Part shown: positions 18,840 through 26,093 of the stretch, one piece after another | Layout: each line of letters starts with the position of its first letter | How positions within the stretch are numbered: the stretch's first letter is position 1 | Assembly (NCBI GenBank): GCA_021157965.1 | Contig: JAGGVO010000041.1 | Coordinates: 1 to 64,000, forward strand | Reading direction: 5' to 3' | Source of the DNA: Candidatus Neomarinimicrobiota bacterium | GTDB lineage: Bacteria > Fidelibacterota > Fidelibacteria > Fidelibacterales > Fidelibacteraceae | DNA: 64,000 bases | Made by a program: the position numbers and the translations under genes | The notes under the pieces: model-generated | Seen by the model: only the letters and a program-made list of their open reading frames with translations | Told to the model about the DNA's origin: nothing | The model's database searches: none

Positions 18840-19754
18840 ATGATCACACTACGCAGAATTTCAAAAGATCCGATTTTTTTACCCGATCCGGAACATGAAT
18901 GGGAACGGGCAGCTGTTTTTAATGCAGGAGCCGTATACGAAAACGGACGATTTCATATGATTTACAGAGCGACCAACATCGGTGGTCATGCCCGTTATGG
19001 TGAATATATTAATCAACTGGGGTATGCCACCAGTGATGATCTGATTCACTGGGATAGGCGGGAAGAACCCATTGTAAAAAATGATGTTCCCCAGGAATTG
19101 AGAGGACCTGAGGATCCGCGAATTGTAAAAATCGACGATACCTTTTATATGACCTATACAGGCTTTGGAAACCGCTTTCCCGGCGATTACCGGATTTGTC
19201 TGGCTACCAGCAGGGATCTGATTCACTGGGACCGGAAAGGAATCCTTTTGGATGAAGAAAACAAAAACTCCGCCTTTTTTCCCAGAAAAATCAACGGTGA
19301 ATACATCCTGTTACACCGTCGCCATCCTGATATCTGGATTGCCTATTCCAAAGATCTGAAACACTTTTACAACCATACAAAAATCATGACAACCATCAAC
19401 GATGATTGGCAAAGTGCCCGTATCGGAATTGCCGGACCACCTGTAAAACATCCGGAGGGATGGCTCCTGTTCTATCATGCTGTGGATGAAACCAATACAT
19501 ACCGTTTGGGTGTTGCGCTGCTGGAGTATGATGATCCCACCAAGATTCTGGCCCGTCAATCCCGGCCTGTCATTGAACCCGAACTGGACTGGGAAATTCA
19601 TGGTTTTGTGCCCAATGTAATCTTCAGTTGTGCCACCATGGAAACGAAAGATCAGTATGTCGTGATTTATGCCGGTGCGGATACCGTTATCGGAGCGGCT
19701 GTCGTGGATAAACGTGATCTGATTTTTGAAGAGAAAGACCGGATAAAAGTATGA
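18840..19754 (+). CDS. GH130 family glycosidase, likely beta-mannoside phosphorylase
   Basis: A 304-residue cytoplasmic five-bladed beta-propeller enzyme. GH130 proteins cleave beta-mannosides, most by phosphorolysis to mannose 1-phosphate. The family signature GPEDPRI (residues 89-95, with the proposed general acid Asp92) is present, as are FNAGAVYENGRFHMIYRA and LLFYHAVDETNTYRLGVAL. The basic residues of FPRKINGEYILLHRRHPD and the His of FYHAVD match the phosphate-binding side of phosphorylases, so phosphorolysis is favoured over hydrolysis; this is inference. ACAGGAAACAG before ATG at 18840 is a good ribosome site. It overlaps the next gene by four bases. Confidence 0.88.
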   Translation: MITLRRISKDPIFLPDPEHEWERAAVFNAGAVYENGRFHMIYRATNIGGHARYGEYINQLGYATSDDLIHWDRREEPIVKNDVPQELRGPEDPRIVKIDDTFYMTYTGFGNRFPGDYRICLATSRDLIHWDRKGILLDEENKNSAFFPRKINGEYILLHRRHPDIWIAYSKDLKHFYNHTKIMTTINDDWQSARIGIAGPPVKHPEGWLLFYHAVDETNTYRLGVALLEYDDPTKILARQSRPVIEPELDWEIHGFVPNVIFSCATMETKDQYVVIYAGADTVIGAAVVDKRDLIFEEKDRIKV

Positions 19755-20977
19755 AAAGGACAATTCTTCTTCTATGTCTTTTAATCTTTTTTCAGGGATG
19801 TAACTCCCGGAAAGATAGTATGCACACCTCTGTAAACCTGAATCACGCCCTGAACCTGACAGACAGTCTTATAGTGGATGGGGAATCTCTCTCTTTTATC
19901 TACATCTATGCCGATGCACCCTCGTATGAACCGGTCATTGCCCCCGGTGAAGGTATCACCTGTGTGGATGATGTGGGACGTTTCCTGGAGGTACTGGAAA
20001 CAGAAATAAACAGGTTCCACAAAAATGATTTGCTCCCCGTTGCCGCCGGCATGACCCGTTTTTTACTGTATATGAGCCGTGATGATGGGTTGTGGTACAA
20101 TTTTATGCATGAGGATGGTTCCATCAATACGCAGTACCGGACAAGCACCGCTGAATTTCAATGGTGGGCCATCCGGGGACTTCGGGGACTCGCGGCTGCT
20201 TACAACATATTCAATGAGCGGCCGAAATATTCATATCTGCAAGAAAGGGTGAAAAAGCAAATTCAAACCATGGATTCCCATTTACAGGATATTTTATCCC
20301 TCTATCCGGAAAAGGAAAAAACACCTATTGGGAGTCGTCCGCTTTGGCTGATTAAAAAAGCTCCCGACATGAATGCAGAGCTCCTGACCGTTCTGGTCCG
20401 CCTGACTGAAACAGGGGACTTTGATTACCGTGAAGAAATCAAAAAAATAGCTGAAGGATTGATGGGATATCAGTATTTGAATGCGGAAAGTGAACTACAC
20501 GGTATGTATTTCTGCTGGGAATCTCTCTGGCATAACTGGGGTAATACACAGGCTGCAGCACTCCTGGCAGCATACCGGCTGATAAAAAATCCTGCCTACC
20601 TTGAAAGTGTGCGATTGTGGGCAGATCATTTTATCCCCTTTGTGCTTTCAAATCATTACCCCTGGGAAATTAAGGTACATGCTGATGGCATATACACAAT
20701 AACACACTATCCTCAGATTGCTTACGGCATCAATTCCATGTATCAGGGGATGCGAGCCCTTGCTGATGAAACGGGATATCAAAAATATCAAAAAATGTCC
20801 GACGAAATCCTTACCTGGTTCACCGGGAATAACACAGCCCGTATTGCCATGTATGATCCTGAAACAGGCCGCTGTTATGACGGGATTAATGATGCAGGAA
20901 ATGTGAATTATAATTCCGGTGCAGAATCTACTATTGAATGCCTGCTGGCGATGCAAAGGGCGGTAGACGGTAGATAA
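19751..20977 (+). CDS. Lipoprotein with (alpha/alpha)-barrel-like domain, unknown function
   Basis: A 408-residue lipoprotein: the signal peptide ends at FFQGC. The body is helical with regularly spaced aromatic motifs (EFQWWAIRGLRGLAAAYNIF, YFCWESLWHNWGNTQAAALL, YGINSMYQGMRALADETGYQ), the pattern of (alpha/alpha)6 toroids such as epimerases, lyases and unsaturated-glucuronyl hydrolases. I do not recognise a specific family. It is the last gene of the sugar operon and overlaps the GH130 gene by ATGA. It likely acts on the same glycan in the periplasm. Confidence 0.65.
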   Translation: MKRTILLLCLLIFFQGCNSRKDSMHTSVNLNHALNLTDSLIVDGESLSFIYIYADAPSYEPVIAPGEGITCVDDVGRFLEVLETEINRFHKNDLLPVAAGMTRFLLYMSRDDGLWYNFMHEDGSINTQYRTSTAEFQWWAIRGLRGLAAAYNIFNERPKYSYLQERVKKQIQTMDSHLQDILSLYPEKEKTPIGSRPLWLIKKAPDMNAELLTVLVRLTETGDFDYREEIKKIAEGLMGYQYLNAESELHGMYFCWESLWHNWGNTQAAALLAAYRLIKNPAYLESVRLWADHFIPFVLSNHYPWEIKVHADGIYTITHYPQIAYGINSMYQGMRALADETGYQKYQKMSDEILTWFTGNNTARIAMYDPETGRCYDGINDAGNVNYNSGAESTIECLLAMQRAVDGR

Positions 20978-21372
20978 AATTCTGAATTCTGAATTGAGTT
21001 ATGAATTAATGAATTTGGTTTATTCTGTAGAATTACAAACCTATTCATTTTTATACCTCGCTACTCATGAACACTTCAACAGCAAACGAAGTGAGCCTGA
21101 ACATCTTAACGTATCAACGTCTCAATGTCCGAAAACCTCTGAAAACCGTCTTCCACCCCCTTTTAATACCGCTTCTCCGGATCCCGCCGGGATGGCATGA
21201 TGATGCTGATTAGTTTGCTGATTATGTTATTCAACACATCAATATCATCAGCTTTTATAGAAAAGAAAATCCTGAAGTTGAATCTGGAAAATCACACCTC
21301 TGAAACAGATACTCTTTTGAAAACCCGATTTGAATAATTCGCTTTGTATATTTATAAATAATTTTATCATAT

Positions 21373-21390
21373 TATAGGAAAGATCCTATA
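21373..21390. repeat. Perfect 7-base inverted repeat upstream of the S46 peptidase gene
   Basis: TATAGGA and TCCTATA pair exactly around AAGA. It sits about 160 bases before the peptidase start and may be an operator or RNA stem. The left arm belongs to a motif shared with 47795-47812. Confidence 0.45.
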
Positions 21391-21431
21391 TTTAATCCCC
21401 TCCGGGGGTAAAATACACGCTCATTGCACCA

Positions 21432-21460
21432 TTGTCAAGATTATATTGCAATATTTATAT
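21432..21460 (+). promoter_or_regulatory. Candidate promoter of the S46 peptidase gene
   Basis: TTGTCA at 21432-21437 and TTATAT at 21455-21460 are 17 bases apart. This would start the transcript about 85 bases before ATG at 21552. The region is AT-rich, so chance matches are possible. Confidence 0.4.
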
Positions 21461-21551
21461 GTATATATTGCCGTTTTTTTCCCTAAGAAAAGTTTCAACA
21501 ATTCCTTCCATGTATTTTAAATTCAGAAACGAACGAAATCCCGGAGGAATC

Positions 21552-23681
21552 ATGAAAAGAATCCTTGGATTATGCCTGTTTATAACCTTAACGATTCAAA
21601 ATCTGTTTGCTGTTGAAGGCATGTATCTTCCCAACAAATTGCCCTTGAAAGAAATGCGGAAAGCCGGTCTTCGCCTGAGAATCGAGCCGAATGCCGATAC
21701 GGGCTACCCGGAAATTGCAGCGGGTATTGTGAACCTGAACGGTGCTTCTGCTTCATTTATCTCGCCGGAGGGACTCATCCTCACCAATCATCATGTGGCA
21801 TTCAGCGGGATTCAACAACTCAGCACCCTCGATGATAATATTCTGGAGAAAGGGTTCCTTGCCCGCACCCGTGACAAAGAAAAGCATGTCCCCCGTTTCC
21901 GGGCCTCTATTACGACCTCTTTTGAGGATGTTACTCAGGAAATTTTACACGGCCTTACCGACAATATGGATCCTGTCGCACGATATGATTCTGTAACTTA
22001 CCGGATCAAACGCATCATTGCCCGGGAAGAAAAAGGCCATGAGAAGGTTCTGATCCGTTCCTTTTACAATGGAAAATCCTATTATTTAATTCGCCGCCTT
22101 GAATTTAATGATGTGCGTCTTGTCTATACACCTCCCCGGGCTATTGGTGAATTTGGCGGGAATGTTGACAATTGGATGTGGCCACGCCATACAGGGGATT
22201 TTTCCATTTTTCGCATCTATGCCGATTCTTTAAACAATCCGGCAAAATATTCAGATGAAAATATCCCCTATCAACCTACATACTATTTCCCCCTTTCTGC
22301 GAAAGGCTTGAAACCCGGGGATTTCACTATGATTCTGGGATATCCCGGAATTACACAGCGTTATCTGACCGCCCGGGAAGCCGCATTTACCCTCAATGTG
22401 GAATACCCGGACGCAATCCGTCATTTTGAATTTCTGGTAAGTCTTATGGATTCCCTGGGCGCCGAAAATCCGGATAAAGCTCTGAAGTTTGCCTCCAGAA
22501 TCAAGGGACTGAACAACTACAAAAAAAAATATCAGGGAATGCTGGATGGATTAAAAAGCCGGGATGTTGTCGGAGAAAAACGTGCTTTGGAAGAAAAACT
22601 TAGTCATCGTGATGAAAACCGGGACATTTTACATCAACTGGAAGACCTGCAGAAAGAATACGAAATAAGCTATCATGCCCGGGAGCAATTTTACAATTTG
22701 CAGAGGGATCCCCGTCTTGTCGCAGTGGCCTCGGATATTGTCCGGTGGAATAATGAAAAGAAAAAACCGGATCTGGAACGGGAACAGGGGTTTCAACAGA
22801 GGGATTACGATAAACAACAGCGTTCCATGGCTTATTATTTGTCCTCTTATGACGAAACACTGGATAAAATCCTCCTGCACCAACATCTTACACAAATTTT
22901 GAAGTCACCGCCATCAGAGCGGATTCCTTTCATCGATTCACTTTTTTCCACGACAGGAGGAGAATCTGTTTCTCAGGCTGTAGGGACATTTGTGGAAAAT
23001 CTCTACTCCGAAACCCGGTTGACGGATCCGGAGTTCAGGCAAGATATCCTGGATATCACGCCGGAAGAATTCAGTAAAATTCAGGATCCTCTCATTCTTT
23101 TTGCGCGTTTGCTGGAAAAACAAGCCCGGGAATTCAGGAAAGAAGGTAAAAAACGCTCCGGCCAGAGAATGGTCCTCATGCCACGCTATTTTGATGCATT
23201 GAGAGTATTTCTTGACCACACCGTTTATCCGGACGCCAACGGAACCCTTCGCTGTTCATATGGCCATATCAATGGATATTCACCGGCTGATGCTATCTGG
23301 TATGAACCTTTTACCACCCTGAAAGGCGTATTGGAAAAGGATCGTGGTGAACACCCATTCAAAGTTCCTGAATCCATAAAATCCATTCATCTGAATCAAC
23401 GGAATCAACCTTTTTATGATAAACGGCTTCAGGATTTCCCTGTCAATTTTCTCCATACCATGGATATTACCAACGGGAATTCCGGAAGTGCCGTCCTGGA
23501 TAAAAAGGGACGCATTGTAGGAATTGCTTTTGATGGAAATTATGAAGCCATGACCAGCGACTGGATTTATGACAACGAACTGACCCGGGCTATATCGGTG
23601 GATATCCGCTACCTGTTGCTCATTCTGACAGATATTGAAAAGGCAGATGAGCTGTTGAATGAACTGACAATCATTCAATAG
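21552..23681 (+). CDS. S46 family dipeptidyl-peptidase, DPP7 type
   Basis: A 709-residue periplasmic serine peptidase that removes dipeptides from peptide N-termini. ATG at 21552 follows GGAGGA by three bases and begins a signal peptide ending near FAVEG. The chymotrypsin-like catalytic parts are visible: His81 in LILTNHHVAF, an Asp in the NVDNWMWPRHTGDFSIFRIY segment, and Ser644 in NGNSGSAVLD. A helical domain spans the middle. After the serine the motif FDGN has Gly662 where DPP11 enzymes have Arg, a position known to set specificity; Gly suits hydrophobic P1 residues (DPP7) and not Asp/Glu (DPP11). It stands alone, with no operon partner, and probably supports peptide feeding. Confidence 0.92.
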   Translation: MKRILGLCLFITLTIQNLFAVEGMYLPNKLPLKEMRKAGLRLRIEPNADTGYPEIAAGIVNLNGASASFISPEGLILTNHHVAFSGIQQLSTLDDNILEKGFLARTRDKEKHVPRFRASITTSFEDVTQEILHGLTDNMDPVARYDSVTYRIKRIIAREEKGHEKVLIRSFYNGKSYYLIRRLEFNDVRLVYTPPRAIGEFGGNVDNWMWPRHTGDFSIFRIYADSLNNPAKYSDENIPYQPTYYFPLSAKGLKPGDFTMILGYPGITQRYLTAREAAFTLNVEYPDAIRHFEFLVSLMDSLGAENPDKALKFASRIKGLNNYKKKYQGMLDGLKSRDVVGEKRALEEKLSHRDENRDILHQLEDLQKEYEISYHAREQFYNLQRDPRLVAVASDIVRWNNEKKKPDLEREQGFQQRDYDKQQRSMAYYLSSYDETLDKILLHQHLTQILKSPPSERIPFIDSLFSTTGGESVSQAVGTFVENLYSETRLTDPEFRQDILDITPEEFSKIQDPLILFARLLEKQAREFRKEGKKRSGQRMVLMPRYFDALRVFLDHTVYPDANGTLRCSYGHINGYSPADAIWYEPFTTLKGVLEKDRGEHPFKVPESIKSIHLNQRNQPFYDKRLQDFPVNFLHTMDITNGNSGSAVLDKKGRIVGIAFDGNYEAMTSDWIYDNELTRAISVDIRYLLLILTDIEKADELLNELTIIQ

Positions 23682-23869
23682 AAAAAAAGACTCTTTTCCC
23701 TGAACAGTTTATTGACGATAGAAAAAATGATCAATCGGCTCGATATGGCGATTCTGTTTCATGATATATGTCTTCAGCCGGGTTTCCCGGACCCTGTTTG
23801 CATGGCACCGCTGAACAAAGAGGACCCATCCTTCCTCATGATTATATATAACAATTTTATCTGTGGGTG

Positions 23870-23943
23870 CGGAGCTGACGAGACTCGAACTCGCAACTTC
23901 CGGCGTGACAGGCCGGTGCTCTAACCAGTTGAACTACAGCTCC
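23870..23943 (-). tRNA. tRNA-Asp (anticodon GTC)
   Basis: Read on the minus strand, a 7-pair acceptor stem GGAGCTG/CAGCTCC, D-loop GTTCAACTGGTTAGAGC, anticodon stem CCGGC/GCCGG around loop CTGTCAC (anticodon GTC), and T-arm GCGAGTTCGAGTCTCG are all present, with discriminator G. The 3' CCA is not encoded (CAC follows), so it must be added after transcription. Confidence 0.96.
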
Positions 23944-23961
23944 GTTGCCAAAAAGCGGATA

Positions 23962-23990
23962 ATGTTAACGGTTTTTAAAATGGGAGTCAA
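23962..23990 (-). promoter_or_regulatory. Promoter of tRNA-Asp
   Basis: On the minus strand, TTGACT (23990-23985) and TAACAT (23967-23962) are separated by 17 bases, and the -10 box ends 18 bases before the tRNA. This near-consensus sigma70-type pair fits a tRNA promoter well. Confidence 0.65.
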
Positions 23991-24033
23991 TGAGTTTTTC
24001 CACCATTTTTTAAAATTTTCCTGAATCCCGAAA

Positions 24034-24065
24034 CAAAAAAAGCCTCCTGCAGGAGGCTTTTTATT
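24034..24065 (-). terminator. Strong bidirectional terminator
   Basis: AGCCTCCTG and CAGGAGGCT form a perfect 9-pair stem without a loop spacer, flanked by seven A on the left and five T on the right. It ends the minus-strand polyferredoxin gene and shields the tRNA promoter from readthrough; it could also stop plus-strand transcripts. Confidence 0.9.
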
Positions 24066-24089
24066 TTCCAGGATATCATTGTTCAGTAA

Positions 24090-26021
24090 TCAGGGTGCCG
24101 GGATCACCTTAAAGGGTTCTTCAGGATGGAAGGGATTATCAAAATCCCGGGACGAACCATCCCGGAGATACACCGTCATGGTGGGAGATGTCAGCATTTC
24201 CACGATTTCCGCAGAGTCCACCTGTGTCGGATCAAAGTAAATATGAGCTATGGGTCTGTCCGTATACAGAGTTTCAAAACGTACAATCCCGTCATTTCCG
24301 GATAAATGGCTGATATAATAACTCAAATTCCGCTTATAGGAACTGTTTTCTGCTTCAGGTAAACCGATTTCCAGAACTTTCAGCTCCGACAATTCGTATG
24401 TTTCATAATTGTTAAAGGTTTGCTTTACGGCAGGAAAGAATTCCAGGACAAAATCCCTGAAAGATATAGGATCGAGGAGTTTTTCGCCTTCGGCGGTTTC
24501 AAATTCGACATAAACCGTCTCTTCTTTTCCCTCTTTCACCATAATATATTCACCGCCATTGATCGTCTTTAAAATATCGTCAACGGATTCAAGATTCTGA
24601 TCAAAGTAAATATCTACCATAACCGGTTCGCCAAATTCTGTTTTAAAGGCAAAAACCCCTTTATGTTTGGCTAACATCCGGTATAAATCATAGTTGTCGT
24701 ATCCGTCAAAAAGTTCATAAACACCGACTTGCAGGATATCCACCTGATCAATGGAGGGTTCGGGAGAATGTATTTTATATTTGCTGGGAGAAAAAACGGC
24801 TCTCATCACACCACTCTCATCCAACACATCCCCGTTATAAAAGATAATTACCCTGTGCTCACTGGCATAGGCATCCAGGCCGATGATACCGGGCTTACGC
24901 ATCAGTTTTCCCTGTAAACTTTTAGCACTACCATAACACTTGATAGATCGCAGATCTTCAAGTTCAACCGATTGAACATTTTCTACATTCCGGTAATCTC
25001 CCCAGCGCTCGCTGATTGTGGCGATTTCATAATTGCTTGCAAAGATGAGAGCCAGGACAAAGAGTACGGCAATGATGACCGGGGGAATCCAGGTCTTGTT
25101 CCATTTCCAGAAATGAATGGCGCCCTTTGTAGGGCAGGTTTTTACACAATCCATACACAGGGTACAATCCGGATGGTCCACTGTTTTATAATTATGGACT
25201 TCAATGCCCTGGGGACATTTTTGATCGCAAAGGGCACAGCTTGTGCACTGAGACTCGTTGACTTTAATCCTGAAGGGAGTCAAACCAAAAAACTTGTAAC
25301 GGAAGATTTCCGTTGCCGCTCCACTGAGTGCCAATGCCCCCAAAAGCCAGGCCACATGCAAATCCACACCGGCCCAACGGAGTATGAGATATACCACAAG
25401 AATAGGAGCTGAAACCAGAACATTGGCAGCGATGTTACTGACGGCTGAAAGAGGACACAGATACTTGCACCAGAAGTAGCGTACAAAAACAGAAACGACA
25501 AGGACGATAAAGAGAGCACTCAATGACCACCAAAGGACTGTATCCACATCAAAACCGGACGTTACCCCATAATATGGATCAAACTTTTTACAAAAAAGCT
25601 CACTGGATGTAATGGAAAAGTAAGCCGTGAAATAGAGGATAAAATACTTTAAAACCCGCAGAGCACGATCCGGCCATCCCTTCAGGGTAATTGTTTTCAA
25701 TCCGATTTTTGCAGCCAGTTTCCGCAGGTGTTCAATTACCGTTCCAATCGGACAGATATACCCGCAGAAGAGTTTGCCGAAAAGGATGATACCTACGACA
25801 AGGGCAACACCCATAAAGAGTTGTGTTGCACTCATGGAACAGGACAGACTCCCAAGCCAGGCCTTACTGCCCAGTGTCATCAATCCACCGAAAGGACAAT
25901 AGGCTTCAAAATCTACGACAAAATCCTTTTTAAACAGCGGAATCAGCATGAAAAGAACAATGAGTCCCAGGATTGTCAGTTGAATCGTTTGTTTCAAACG
26001 ATTGTTATATTGCTTCGCCAT
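24090..26021 (-). CDS. 4Fe-4S polyferredoxin membrane protein (NapH/NosR/CcoG-like) with three HMA-like domains
   Basis: A 643-residue inner-membrane redox protein. ATG at 26021 is chosen because AGGGG lies just upstream; a TTG at 26045 is in frame but has no site. Five or six membrane segments lie in residues 1-240, with the paired motifs FCGYICPIG (85-93) and WCKYLCPLS (184-192) of the NapH/CcoG group. Two 4Fe-4S clusters are bound by C259, C262, C265, C269 and C286, C289, C292, C296. After a further membrane segment (about 311-330) come about 310 residues that look like three ferredoxin-like (HMA) folds, with only one cysteine (IKCYG) and no CxxC. It may pass electrons across the membrane; the partner is unknown. 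Only a terminator separates it from the gene before it. Confidence 0.8.
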   Translation of the reverse strand: MAKQYNNRLKQTIQLTILGLIVLFMLIPLFKKDFVVDFEAYCPFGGLMTLGSKAWLGSLSCSMSATQLFMGVALVVGIILFGKLFCGYICPIGTVIEHLRKLAAKIGLKTITLKGWPDRALRVLKYFILYFTAYFSITSSELFCKKFDPYYGVTSGFDVDTVLWWSLSALFIVLVVSVFVRYFWCKYLCPLSAVSNIAANVLVSAPILVVYLILRWAGVDLHVAWLLGALALSGAATEIFRYKFFGLTPFRIKVNESQCTSCALCDQKCPQGIEVHNYKTVDHPDCTLCMDCVKTCPTKGAIHFWKWNKTWIPPVIIAVLFVLALIFASNYEIATISERWGDYRNVENVQSVELEDLRSIKCYGSAKSLQGKLMRKPGIIGLDAYASEHRVIIFYNGDVLDESGVMRAVFSPSKYKIHSPEPSIDQVDILQVGVYELFDGYDNYDLYRMLAKHKGVFAFKTEFGEPVMVDIYFDQNLESVDDILKTINGGEYIMVKEGKEETVYVEFETAEGEKLLDPISFRDFVLEFFPAVKQTFNNYETYELSELKVLEIGLPEAENSSYKRNLSYYISHLSGNDGIVRFETLYTDRPIAHIYFDPTQVDSAEIVEMLTSPTMTVYLRDGSSRDFDNPFHPEEPFKVIPAP

Positions 26022-26043
26022 AACGACCCCTATACAGATAAAC

Positions 26044-26074
26044 AATAAAAAGGGGGAGATGCAGATCTCCCCCT
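26044..26074 (-). terminator. Rho-independent terminator after the propeller/lamin-tail gene
   Basis: On the minus strand, AGGGGGAGAT and ATCTCCCCCT pair over 10 bases with a 4-base loop (CTGC), followed by TTTTTATTG. It directly follows the stop of the gene at 26094. The polyferredoxin gene starts 23 bases later, so either partial readthrough or an internal promoter must drive it. Confidence 0.88.
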
Positions 26075-26093
26075 TTCAGAAAGTTATATGTGA

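Larger units (their letters stand above)
20978..21551 (+). other. Non-coding stretch between the sugar operon and the S46 peptidase gene
   Basis: About 570 bases. The first 220 hold low-complexity words (ATTCTGAATTCTGAATT, then near-repeats of TCAACGT at about 21110-21127) and a weak open frame of 68 codons with no ribosome site, which I do not accept as a gene. The second half holds the dyad at 21373-21390, a second GC-rich dyad at 21397-21408 (CCCCTCCGGGG) and the likely promoter of the peptidase gene. Confidence 0.6.
23682..24089. other. Intergenic stretch holding tRNA-Asp, its promoter and a terminator
   Basis: About 400 bases between the S46 gene and the polyferredoxin gene. It contains the tRNA at 23870-23943, a promoter at 23962-23990 and a strong bidirectional terminator at 24034-24065. 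Nothing else was found in 23682-23869; a 70-codon open frame there runs into the tRNA and is not a gene. Confidence 0.7.

Noticed and set aside
20994-21200. 68-codon open frame after the sugar operon
   Set aside because: Low-complexity, no ribosome site, no recognisable domain; likely decayed intergenic DNA.
23712-23924. 70-codon open frame
   Set aside because: It runs into the tRNA-Asp gene and has no coding features.
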